Positions 45,394 through 56,349 of a stretch of DNA of 64,000 nucleotides are shown piece by piece. The stretch is from NCBI GenBank assembly GCA_015680685.1, contig MNCI01017913.1, positions 460,222-524,221 on the forward strand. Reading direction: 5' to 3'. The position numbers and the translations under genes were made by a program. The first letter of the stretch is position 1; every line of letters starts with the position of its first letter. The notes below the pieces were generated by a model. The model saw nothing but the letters and a program-made list of their open reading frames with translations. It had not been told where the DNA came from and searched no databases. The DNA comes from Gnetum montanum (lineage: Eukaryota; Streptophyta; Gnetopsida; Gnetales; Gnetaceae).

Positions 45394-46620
45394 AACATGC
45401 TTGAAAGATCATTAGTAAGTGAGAAACAACATCCACTATGTCCATCATGTGCCTTAGATTGGCATGAATATCGATATCCACACATCTTAGAAAAATTAGA
45501 AGATTTGGATGCTAATGTCTTGTGCTTACAAGAAATCTTGCCATGGGAATTTTATATCAATTTCAACTAGACCTGGAAAAGATGGGATACAAAGGTATGT
45601 ACAAGAAAAAAGGTTCCTATGGAAGTTCTTCTTTTGAGCCATATAGATTAGTCTATTTTAGAAATTGCAACATGAATGGTTGCGCAATCTTTTATAAAGA
45701 AGCCAAGTTTGAATTTGAACAAAGATTTGAATGGAGTTTAGAAAATATGATTTTTGAAATTCCAGAACTTCAAGTGATGGGGAAAAAGGAACAGTTAAGA
45801 TTTCAGAAAAATCACATAGCGCTGGTAGTGATTCTAAAAGTTCATCTATCAGGAAAATGTGTATGCATGGTTAACACACATTTGATTGCCAAACCAACAT
45901 GTTCAAATGTTAGACTATGTTAAGGAGCATATTTGATTAAGCAGATAGAAGAAAGTTTTAAGAATAAATTATTACTATGTTATATTGATCCAATACCATT
46001 CATTGTTTGTGAAGACTTTAATGCAAAAGGTGGAAGTAGAATTTATCAATTCTTAAAATATAAATCTATAAAAAAATCTCTGGAAGATGAACTTGACTTA
46101 AAGAAGATGTTTGCATCAATTCAGCATGCAATTCTATTACCAAGTGCATATTCTGCTTACTTTGAATCTTCAATAGATAAATTAGATTCTAGAATTCAAG
46201 AACATATGATGTTGAGGGATAGCACTCATCAAGAACCATAGTTTACAAATTACTCTGTAATGATTAATGAGGATGGATCAACAACATTCTTCATTGAGAC
46301 TTTGGATTATATTTGGTATGATATCAAATTATTTCAAGTTACCAAGTTACTAGAGGTAATTTCTAAAGAAGAAGTTGAGAAGAATCAAGATCAAGCCTTT
46401 CCATCTTGAATAAGACTATCCGATCATATACCACTTATGGTAGAATTACAATTACTCCCATCAATTCATAAGATTGATCAAGATCAAGAAGTATCTCACT
46501 CTTACTTTTATTTGATGATCTTATTATTTTCTTTATTGTTTAATTTATATTTCAATTATATTACTAAAATATCTAAGGTAATGCAAGTTGGGAATAAAGA
46601 ATTTTCCCTGCCTTCACTTG
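45394..46620 (+). pseudogene. CCR4-type EEP deadenylase-like gene captured by CC-2 (nearly open)
   Basis: The frame begins, just after the N gap, with LERSLVSEKQHPLCPSC and YPHILEKLEDLDANVLCLQE, whose Gln-Glu (45529-45534) includes the catalytic Glu of EEP nucleases. After one frameshift near 45540 a 133-codon open stretch (45522-45923: LDLEKMGYKGMYKKKGS, NMNGCAIFYKEAKFEFEQRF, NHIALVVILKVHL, VNTHLI) and a 102-codon stretch (45933-46241: PFIVCEDFNAKGGSRIYQFL, LLPSAYSAYF) follow. Then come FIETLDYIWYD and the catalytic Ser-Asp-His (46419-46427) in SDHIPLMVELQLLP. The GDFN Gly is Glu. Stops at about 45921, 46239 and 46407. Closest in style to plant CCR4-1/2 without the LRR part. No introns seen. 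Confidence 0.82.
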
Positions 46621-46924
46621 GATAACCAAATACAAGTTGCACATTGTGTAACCCTGGTTAGGATTGGTGATTGGTAGTTGGTATATTTTTTCACTTCTTA
46701 TCATTATCTTAGAAAATTAAGTAAGTATCAAGAAAGAAATATTTAATTTTACATATAATTTTTTTCACATATATTTTGTTTACAAAATAAGCAAGAAACA
46801 ACTTCAAGTTCAAAGGAGAAATCAAATTATTTGAGTACAGGATTATGAAAGAAAGCAATGGAGCTGGAAAAAGATACATAATGTGGATTCATTCAAGGAA
46901 AAATGAAACCTAAAGGGGACATAT
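46621..46924 (+). other. CC-2 spacer between captured gene and 3' LTR
   Basis: About 300 bases conserved with 480-765 of CC-1 and 49163-49480 (inverted) of CC-3, without a frame. It ends in the polypurine tract CCTAAAGGGGACATAT. Confidence 0.7.
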
Positions 46925-47522
46925 TATCACATCCCCATTTCCAAATGATGTTTCTACCTAATGAAGATGGTGTCTCTTCATAACAAGTGTCATTGTTATC
47001 TTAATAAGACCCAAAAGTGCAGTTGTAATTGAGACCTGAAAGGGCATGTTGTAATAATAGACATGTCTCTTAAGGTAACCTTTGGGGGTTTGACCTAAGG
47101 CATTTATACCTAGGGTTAGAGGTCATGCCAGCATGGAATGGTGGAGCCGGTATAGGCAAGTCAGGGAGTGGCAGAGTCAATATAGGTAAGTTACGGACAG
47201 TTGGGTGAAGTAGAATAGGAAGTGGACTAGCCATCTCTTCTAACTAGGTTATAAGCCTAACCATGGTGGTAGTGCTAAATTCCCTCTAAGGGATAGATAC
47301 CAAAGGAAGAAAACCCCAATAAACACTCCCAAATCATGATCCAAATATGTTATTCCATATCAATAAAGCATCCTTTTATTTCTCTTTCTACATTTTTCCT
47401 ATTATTTCCATTATTCATAATGTCGAATATCACACATATTTCGCATTAGGTATATTTTATTCATATGAAAAATATCACACATATATTTGATGTTTTCCAT
47501 GACATCCAGGGATGGGATGTCA
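46925..47522 (+). repeat. 3' LTR of CC-2
   Basis: Begins TATCACATCCCCATTTCC (TG altered to TA) and ends GATGGGATGTCA. AATAAA at about 47361. It is 598 bp and carries a short internal duplication (GGAGCCGGTATAGGCAAGT and GAGTCAATATAGGTAAGT, about 47144-47190) relative to the other LTRs. Confidence 0.85.
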
Positions 47523-48725
47523 CCATAGGGGTGTAATTTAATTGGACACCTTGATCCTTCAAACATTTTCCTTCATTCATAAAAATTATGCACAACAATT
47601 TCTAGCTTAAATATATTTTCCTTGTATACTAGAAATAGTTATAGATGTTTGTATTTTTGTTTCCTAAGACACGAGACTTTTTGCTAGAATGAAGCAATTT
47701 CCACTTGTGTTCTAATGATCATATGTATAGCCTACCCAATTTGCATCATAATACTCACAAGATTAAGTGAGGAGCTCTTTTAATACCAAAGGTCCCAGTT
47801 AGTAGTACCTTTTAAATAATGAAAATTTTGTTTAATAGCTTTTAGATGTGATTCCTTTGGATTAGCTTGATACTTGGTACTTGGTACATATTCCAATCGT
47901 TAAAGCAATGTCAAATCTACTAGCAGTTAAATAAAGTAAGCTACCAATCATACCTATATAAAGCTTGGTATCAACAAATTTTCCTTCCTCAACTTTGTTA
48001 AGCTTAAAATTTACAGCCATATATGTTTCTTTTAGTTTTACATCAGCTAAATTGAATCTTTGTAATAGATCTTTAATGTATTTTGTTTGAAAAATGAAGG
48101 TTCCACCTTTAGTTTGACCAAATTGAAATTTTTTAATTTTGTAAAAATTTAAGAAATAAAGTAACACTACCCTATCTCTCTTGAAACCATTAGATATGAG
48201 ATGATGTTAGAGTCTATCATACCAAGCTCAAGGGGCTTGTTTGAGCCCACAGAGAGTCCTCTTTAATTTTAAAACATGATTTGGATGAATTGGATCCGCA
48301 AATCCTTTAGGTTTCTCAACATATACTTCATCATGAATAGTTCCATTTAAAAAGGCACTCTTCATATCCATTTGGTATAGCTTGATGTTTTTAATACTTG
48401 CATAGGCTAAAAGAAGTTTGATTGAATCAATTTTATTTATAAGAGCAAAAGCTTCATTAAAATCAATTTCCTATTATTGATTGTATCCTTTGGTAACCAA
48501 CCTGGCTTTATTTATAATAATGGTGTCATTTCCATTTCTTTTGTTTCTATAAATCCATTTTATTTAAATAATCTATTTGTGATCAGGTTTAAGAGTTAAT
48601 TCCCACACATCATTTCTAGTGAATTGATTCAAATCTTCTTGCATGGATGAAATCCATCCTTCCTCTATTTCTACTTCTTTAAAATTTTTGGGTTCAAGTT
48701 ATGAAAGATAGACAACATATGCACA
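47523..48725 (-). pseudogene. pol: Ty1/copia reverse transcriptase-RNase H (decayed, catalytic core deleted)
   Basis: From the right: WISSMQEDLNQFTRNDVWEL, ARLVTKGYNQQ, DFNEAFALINKIDSIKLLLA, LYQMDMKSAFLNGTIHDEVY (motif A region) and KLKRTLCGLKQAP*AWYDRL. Then, after a deletion of about 45 codons that removes the YVDD catalytic block, a 101-codon open stretch (48167-47862) has GGTFIFQTKYIKDLLQRFN and YIGMIGSLLYLTASR. RNase H follows (DANWVGYTYDHRNTSG) up to the CC-2 insertion at 47522. The piece at 41735-41869 completes it. Confidence 0.88.
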
Positions 48726-49162
48726 AATAATAGGAAAAATGCAGAAGGAGAAAGAAACGAATGCTTTATTAATATGAAAGAGTGTATCTAGATCATACTT
48801 TAAGAGTGTTTCTTAAGGTTTGATTCCTTTAGCATCTATCCCTAAGAGGCAATCCAGCACTACCAAAATAGTTAGGCCTATTATTGGCTAGAAGGAATGG
48901 CTAGTCCTCTTCCTGTTCCTCTTCACCTAGCTCTTGTGACATGCTTGTATTGGCTTTGCCATTTCATGCTAGCACCACTTGTAAACCTAGGTATAAATGC
49001 CTTAGGTCACCTTGAGAGACACATCTATTATTACAATATGCCCTTTTAGGTATCAATTATAGCATGCCCTTTCGGGTTTTTGTTATGATAATGATAACAC
49101 TTGTTATGAAAAGGCACAATATTCATTATAAAGTAGTGCCATTTGGAAATGGGAATATTACA
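48726..49162 (-). repeat. 3' LTR of CC-3, truncated
   Basis: On the minus strand it starts TGTAATATTCCCATTTCC, preceded by the polypurine tract CCTAAGGGGGGTAGAT, identical to that of CC-1. It runs for 437 bp and stops in the CCTATTATT block, lacking the last ~125 bp. Confidence 0.82.
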
Positions 49163-49559
49163 ATCTACCCCCCTTAGGTTTTTTTCATCCTTAAATAAGT
49201 CCATTTTCACTATCTTTTTCTTAGCTCCAATGCTTCTATGCTCCATAATTTGATTTCTCTTTTGAACTTGAAGTTGTTTCTTGCTTATTCTGCAAACAAG
49301 ATATATGTGAGAAGAATATATAGAAAATAAAATATTAATTTCTTAATACTTACTTCATTTTCTAAGATAATGATAAGAGGTGAATTAAAGATCTACCAAC
49401 CACCAATCACTAGTCCTGACTATGGCCACAAAAAGTGCAACTCAAATATAGTTATCCAAGTGAAGGTAGGGTAAATCCTTTATTCCCAACTTCCATTACC
49501 TTAGATATTTTAGTTATCTAGTGAAAATATAAATTAAAAAATAAATCAAATAATAATAT

Positions 49560-50783
49560 TTATCAATAATAGTAAGAGTGAGATGCTTCTTGTTCATGAT
49601 CAACCTTATAAACTAATGGAAATAATTGTAATTCTACCATAAGTGGTATATGATCAGATGGTCTTGTTTGAGATGGAAGAGCTTGATCTTGATTCCTCTC
49701 CACTTCTTCTTTAGAAATCAACTCTAGTAACTTGGTAACTTGGAAGAATCAGACATTGTACCAAATATAATGAAAAATCTTGTTAATCCATCCTCATTAA
49801 TCATAGTAGAGTAATTACTGAACTATGATTCTTGATGAGCACTATCCATCAACATGATCTGTTCATGATTTCTAGAATCTAATTTATCTATTCAACATTC
49901 AAAGTAAATAGAATATGCATTAACCAATGGAATTTCATGCTAAATTAATGAAAATATATTTTTCAAATTAGGTTCATCTTCCAAGAATTCTTTTAAAACA
50001 TCCATATTTTAAAAATTGATAGACACTATTTCGAACTTTTGCATTGAAGTATTCATAAAGAACAAATGGCACTGGATTAGTATAGCTTCGGAATAATTTA
50101 TTGTTTAAAATTTCTTATGTTTACTTAATCAAGTATGCTCCTTGACATAATTTGACATTTGGACATGTTGATTTGACAATTAAATGTGTGATAACAAAAC
50201 ATATACATATTCCTAATAACTAGATTTTTAGAATTACTACCAAGGCTATGTGATTTTTTGAAAATCTTGATTGTTTTTTCTTTTCCATGGTTTGAAGTAT
50301 TGGAATTTTGAAAATCATATTTTCTAAACTCCATTCAAATCTTTGTTCTAATTCAAACTTGTATTCTTTATAAAAGATTGCACAACCATCCATTTTGTGA
50401 TTTCTACAATAGGCTAATCTATATGGCTCAAAAGAAGAATTTATAAAAGAACATTTTTACTTATAAATACCTCTGTATTCCATCTTTCCCAAGTTCAATT
50501 AGAATTGGTATAGAAACTACCATGGAAAGACTTCTTGTAGGCATAAAACATTAGCATCCAAATATTGTAATGCTACCAAAATGTGTGGATATTGATACTC
50601 CTAGTAGTTCAAAGCCCATGATGGACATAGCGGATGTTGCTTCTCACATGCTAGGGATCTTCCAAGAACATTGTATGTTGCAACTTTCATTCTCATTATT
50701 ATATTCTCTACTAGACCATTTCTTTTCATGGGTATCATCACCTTGCCAAAACATAATTTTGAGTCTCCATGCTTTTCTACCAT
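49560..50783 (-). pseudogene. CCR4-type EEP deadenylase-like gene captured by CC-3
   Basis: This copy keeps the N-terminal part missing elsewhere: an open stretch from ATG at 50783 with KVATYNVLGRSLACEKQHPL, the first beta strand and catalytic Asn of EEP nucleases. Then LDANVLCLQE, FEPYRLAYCRNHKMDGCAIF, FELEQRFEWSLENMIFKIP and HIALVVILK follow, and finally the intact catalytic Ser-Asp-His at 49650-49658 followed by IPLMVELQLFPLVYKVD. Numerous stops, mainly TAG/TAA, and frameshifts lie in the middle (GDFN region reads YEYFNAKV). Inactive. Same gene and same position as in CC-1 and CC-2. Confidence 0.8.
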
Positions 50784-51839
50784 ATGTTTTTATTACAAGA
50801 AAAATTAGTATACATCTTCTTAATCATTGAAGACCTTTCTATTTTATCAACTAATTCTCCAACTAATACATCAACTAATTAACTGATTAACTACATTATC
50901 CAATTCTTATTAGCCTATCTACTCTCCTTTAAGACACTAATTCCAATAGTGTAACTAATGACATGCCATAGATATCTTAAGACTACAAGCAGAGATTAAG
51001 CACTTGATCTCAAGGCCTAAAAGGTTTAATTTGTTAATCCAAACAAGACATAATTAGTTATCCTTATCTTGTTGACTTTTAAGGCACATGTCATGATATC
51101 ATTAAATTATCATATACCTAGATGATAAATCTGACCTTACCATTGGGTTTAAAAGGGTGAAAAATGTTGGAAATGACTATTCATATGTTAAAAAAGAACA
51201 TTGTATGCTTAAGTTATGGTAAAATTAAGGTTCTAAGGGTGTTGAGGTACTATGTTGGGCAAGGGATGAAAAACTAATTTTTTAGTTTTCATGGGACATA
51301 TTTGATTTTACCATTGTGTCCAAAAGCTTAAAATATATAGAAAAAAACTCTTCGTTCACTATAAAAGACTTCCAAAATCAAAAGTTATGGGTTTAGTAGT
51401 CTAGAATCTTTGGCACGAAAAATGAGACTTCTCAAGAGGTCACCCATGCTAGTTCTAGTCAAGGACAAGCATGCTTAATTATGGAATTTTTATTTCACAT
51501 GCAACAATTGCATCAAATTCTATTTTTGAAATTTATTTTTGTGCAGTATTAATCTAAACTAATGGTTTGAGAATGAAAATTTTAAATTTTCTCTCAATTG
51601 ATAGGAATTTTAAATTTTTCATCAATTGACAGAAAATTAGAATATCTATTGAAGAAGAATTTTTCCATTGTGCAGTAGGCAGGGAAGATGGTAGCAATGG
51701 CCATGGTGGCATGTTAGTGGTAACATCTAGAGGGGATTGGTGGTGGTGGGTGTAAGCAAAGTCATTCAATATAGTGATTTGATCTAATGGTGTAGATCAT
51801 TTCATGGTGGCAACCTTTTTCTTCTACCACATGGCTCTG

Positions 51840-51990
51840 ATAGGACTGATGTAGCTTGCATGTGGGCTACACACCCTATGAAGGGATCCACATGGCCTAC
51901 GTTAGTGCCTGTACAACCTCGAGAGGAGCCTGCCTAGCCCACACAAAGGATCGATGTGGCCCTAGCAAGGCATGCATGACCCGTAACACT
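51840..51990 (-). repeat. ~21-bp minisatellite in CC-3
   Basis: Units such as GCCTGTACAACCTCGAGAGGA and GCCTGCCTAGCCCACACAAAG on the plus strand are the inverted equivalent of 44284-44460 in CC-2. Confidence 0.6.
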
Positions 51991-52034
51991 CTACAAAATT
52001 ACACATTTGTGGCAAGGATTTTTGGCATTGAAGG

Positions 52035-52400
52035 ATGCCAAAAGAGGCTATTATCAATGATGCCATTGGGGCCTATGAAGCACTAGAGTGGGTGTTTATG
52101 GGCAGCACCATCGATTTTCACAAAGTTCCAAAGGAGTTCTTTATGGATGGCACCATCAATGCTCGTGGAGTGCTGGAGGGGGCCTTTATGGACAATGTTG
52201 TTGGTTCCCACAGAGCACTAGAGGGGGCCTTTATTGATGACATCATCAATGCTCATGGAACACTAGAGGGATCCTTTATGAATGATGCCATTAATACTCA
52301 TGAAGTGCTAGATGGGACCTTTACAAATGGCACCATTAATGTCTACGAAGTATTGGAAGGGGTCTTTATCGATGGCATTGTTGGTTCCCATGGGTATCAT
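52035..52400 (+). repeat. 45-bp tandem repeat, about eight units, open on the plus strand
   Basis: Units encode a 15-residue period (LEGAFMDNVVGSHRA, LEGAFIDDIINAHGT, LEGSFMNDAINTHEV, LDGTFTNGTINVYEV). The 143-codon frame 52035-52466 runs antisense to the CC-3 element. Because the unit is a multiple of three, one stop-free unit makes a long ORF, so this alone does not show a gene. No promoter is seen. Confidence 0.8.
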
Positions 52401-53004
52401 GGGTGGTCAAAAATTATGGTGAATTTTCCAATGATGCTAGAGGAGGAGGTAGTAATAGCAACATAGGCAATGGAGGTGGTGAAAATAGTATAGGTGGTGA
52501 CAAAAATAGCTTGCGTGGCATAAAAAAACATGATGAAAATTACAGAGAAAATGCAAAACACAATGGAGTAGCCACATGGTAGAATGGTACGTGGCATGGT
52601 TCTAGTACGGGGACTGATGGTTGGCAAGGCATGATGCACAAAGGCCATCAACAGTGGTAGGCAATGAAGTTGGTGGAAGCTGGCAGATCAATGGTGCATA
52701 CGAGAGAGTGGTAGGTGAGGGTTTGGCAAGTGGTGCATGTGAGCAAGGGTTGCAATGATGATAGAAGAGAGAATAAAATGTAGTGACTATAGGACAATAG
52801 ATGATGCAGTGAGGATGGATGGTGGTGAGAATTAGCCATGATTGATGGTTGAGTGGTGTGGGCAGGTAAGCGATAGGCACATGGTTGCTTTGACCAACCC
52901 CAGAATAGGGGATGTGTAGCCCTAAAGGTTGACGTGGCCCTAGGTAGGTTGAACATCCTGTATAGGCCTCACAATTATTATTATTATTTCTATTAAAANT
53001 GAAA

Positions 53005-53140
53005 CAATGATATCTCTCAAACTGTAAGTCTGATTGGGATGGAATTTGTACTGTTGGAACCATCTAGACAATTACTATGCATTGGACATATTTTTAGAGT
53101 TCAAAAATGAAGTTATACTTTTCAAGTTTTTGAAAGGTCC
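53005..53140 (-). repeat. Conserved 5' block of the carrier family in CC-3
   Basis: The minus strand matches 43010-43150 of CC-2 (shared GGTTCCAACAGTACAAATT-like and AGACTTACAGTTTGAGAGAT segments). It gives the rightmost anchored homology of CC-3. N at 52999 lies just left of it. Confidence 0.65.
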
Positions 53141-54654
53141 AACTAGCTTAATTTTACCATAACTTAAGCATACAATGTTCCATCAACATCATTTGTTCTT
53201 GAATTCTATGATGTAGAGGAGATAATTTTTGACCATTTCAAGTCTCAAGTTAGATTTCATTAAATATCCCACACTCTATTCTTTTAAGAACTATTGGAAT
53301 CCATTATACATTAACATGAAAGCATTGCTAAATTAGAGTCTTATGGTGATATTGTTAGAGTGTTGTGGGATAGTTGTACCTATGATTCATGTGTTTCTAG
53401 GTGAGTTCATGCATGTTCCTCTTAACTTTATGCTTCTTAATATTTGGGTGATGCTTCTTGACATTTTCTCATGATTTATTCAATCTTCTCAAGTTTTGTA
53501 AATTAGTAGCATGATTTGATTTTGGTTGAAATCTTATGATTCATATGTAATTAATATATAGGTTGGGACTTACTTTTTATTTTTAGAAATGTCTAAGTTT
53601 TATACATTAAATGCATGATCTATGTTACTGAATTTACTAATTTTTAATGATACTATAAAAATTGAGATTTTGAAGAATTTAATATTATAACCATTTTAAT
53701 CATGGGTGCCATAGGTACATGTGTTATTTTTTTTACCATAATTTTCATCTTACCTCAAATCCATATAAGTTTTGTTTATTTTGTTGAATTTCAAATTTTT
53801 AGTATTTTGTTAAATTTTTATGATTTCTAATTGTTTGAATCCTTTTCCATATCATCTATTATTTCGTGTGTTTATCCTTAATTAGGAGGTGTATGACTTC
53901 TTGTCTTTATTCCCTATTTATTCTAGAATTATTAGTTGTTGTTTTATATAAATTTTCTTCCATCTTAGATTTTCTGCCAAAACCATAGTTTAACCATACA
54001 TAGTTGGTGAAATTATCAATATAGATCATTAGTGGTTAGATCATGACCTTCTAACATGAATTATTATAGGATAATGATTAGCCTATACCTTTAGAATTAT
54101 ATTTTTTGTTTTAGGTTGCAAAACTTATAATACCACTACTCATGATCTAGTCATGGTATTCCACCACAAGTTAGAGTGAAGTTATAGATAATTCTTTCAT
54201 AATATTTATGTAATTCTAAGATATTTTAGATCATTTATGATAAACCACAAATCAATGTTAGGTAATTTTCTAAGACCACAAGTCATATTCAAGTCATGAT
54301 CAAGCTATTATTAGAGGAAAAGTATTATTCTCTTTATTTAACAACTAAATTTGAAACTCTATGTAAATCACAAGTCATAGCTAGATTGTAGCAAGACCAT
54401 GGTCAACCATCATGAACCATAATAAAGTTATGGTTTTGAATTTTTGCTATTTTCAATATATTCTTATAGTTTGAAGTTAGTTTAACATCTTTTGACATCC
54501 TTGGATAATGTTTGGTACCAATGGACTACTTTCAAGATTGGTAGGTTCCTAGAAATGATCTTTGAGTTTATTGTTAAACCATGTTGAATATTTTAGTCAT
54601 TTGGACTTTTTGGATTATTTTTTGTGTTCCTCCATCATCAAACGTTATTTTGGA

Positions 54655-55215
54655 TGTATGAGCCTCCCCAATAGCCTTCACTGCTACCATCATTATCCCA
54701 TCTAATAACTCCACCTCAATCGGTGATAACTTCCTCTCAACCCTCTAGCTTTATCTTCTAGAATTTTTCCTTTACCCAAAACATGGTCATAAGCAGGACC
54801 TTGAGCTTTAACATAGCTTAATTTTTCTTGGATTAAACAAAATTTAACTTTTAGATTTTTTAGTTATGCCATAAGATCATAGAATCTAATGTTCTGAATG
54901 AAAGACAAATCAATCCTAGATTTTAACTTTGCCTCTTCAAGATTTTACTACATCCTTTGGTTCAACTCTTTCTTGCTTTAAATCTAATACAATTTATCTT
55001 TAATGATTTATTCTTTGATCTCCTTCTTAATCTTGAGCTCTTTATTTCATTTTTCTAATCTAGCATTCTCTTCCTTAAGCTAGTGATTTTCTAGCTCTTT
55101 TCTTTTCATGAAACCCTTCAGTGTAGCAATCTTCTTCCTAGTAACTTGCGTCAAGTTTGTAATCAGAGTTGAAAAATTTTTAGAGAGCTCTTCCATTGAG
55201 ATTATTGGGTCTTCC
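54655..55215 (-). pseudogene. Coiled-coil reading frame remnant (unknown)
   Basis: One minus-strand frame of about 185 codons is broken mainly by TAG. It begins around DPIISMEELSKNFSTLITNL and continues Lys/Glu-rich (KGFMKRKELENH, LKEENARLEK, NKELKIKKEIKE), with heptad-like hydrophobic spacing. It ends near a Gly-rich stretch. The general character is that of the Gy-D accessory frame at 36090-38840, but I see no shared motif. It may be the 3' ORF of another gypsy element or a host-gene remnant. Confidence 0.5.
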
Positions 55216-56349
55216 CATTCACTCTATGGATCAATATTTTTATAGGGATATTTTTGTTATATTTGGAATGTACCTTTACTTTTTGATTTTTTAAAATTAT
55301 TAAATTTTCTATCAATGAGTAATAATCTCTTCATACAAGAAAATATATGTTCAAATTACTACATTGTTTAAATTGCAAATTATAAATTTTTACCATTCCA
55401 CTATTTTCATTCATACTAAAAATGAAGTACTTATATATTACGAAGAACATATTAATAGAAACTTCAATATAGTTAGTCTAATCCTTTCTATCAAAATTTT
55501 CCTTTTAATCAAAAATAAGGAATGTACAAGGAGATTTTGTTATATTCACATATCATTCTATTCATATCTAATTATATTCATATAATAAGCATTAGAATTT
55601 TCTTTCTTTGATTGCCACAACATGTCTTTGTCTATCAATTTTGTTTTCTTATTTAGTCTTACCTTTTTTTCATCTTCTTTTTTGCTCATCCATGCATAAA
55701 CCACTAAACTAGGTTTCACTGTTCTAACCTCATTATCCCTTAGATTATATATCCATTCATAATCCATCCATTTATTCTTTACTATTTATTTTGGTAGAAA
55801 CCAATACATTGCTATGTCTATTATAATGTCATCCCTTGATTCAATTTTTTTTCTCCACCACCCATATAAGGTGTTCTTAATTTCCATCCCCTAGCCTAAC
55901 CAAAAGCATCATTCCATTGCTAATATCATTAAATAAATTAAACAACCTCTTTGGTCTCTTATTCCTTAACCCAACATATGTTGCTTCCTGTTCCTCCCCT
56001 TGAGTTTCTTCGATGTCTACTCCTGGACTCACATAATACTCTCTCCTAGAAATATTATAAATTTTCTAAAATATTTTTATATTAATTTATTTTTTCATTC
56101 CCCTCTTGCTTATCATTTTCCTAAAGATCTTATATCACCTTTTACCACACCTTAATGTGGGATCTAATGCAATCTTTAATCATTGCTATGTATTCTATCT
56201 TATAAAGTGTAGTTTCTAGGATCTGTGGTTCACTTACAGGAAGATGTGGATGTCCATTAACATTTTTCCATAGCTCAAATGAATTAGACAAGTGTTTTTC
56301 CATGATATTTGTTTTCCATCAATTAATTTAGTATGATTACCTTATGCTT

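Larger units (their letters stand above)
41870..47522 (+). mobile_element. Carrier copy CC-2: complete non-autonomous LTR element with captured CCR4-like gene
   Basis: A 5' LTR (41870-42515, inflated by the duplicated join), a Met-tRNA-like primer site, 2.9 kb of non-coding sequence with minisatellites, a CCR4-type gene, a polypurine tract and a 3' LTR (46925-47522) follow in order. No gag or pol was found, so it depends on a partner element. It sits inside a minus-strand copia RNase H frame; ATAGG occurs at 41865-41869 and again at 47525-47529, two bases after the LTR end, and joining there keeps the copia frame open. Confidence 0.85.
48726..53241 (-). mobile_element. Carrier copy CC-3 (inverted, both ends incomplete)
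   Basis: On the minus strand it holds, from the right, non-coding sequence with minisatellites, the CCR4-type gene including its N-terminus, spacer, polypurine tract and a 3' LTR truncated at 48726. It is the inverted relative of CC-2 and faces it across 1.2 kb of copia sequence. The right (5') edge near 53241 is judged by loss of similarity; no 5' LTR is visible. Confidence 0.8.

Noticed and set aside
52602-53063. 153-codon minus-strand ORF
   Set aside because: It spans an N, is Cys/His/Pro-rich low complexity in the carrier non-coding region and has no counterpart in CC-2.
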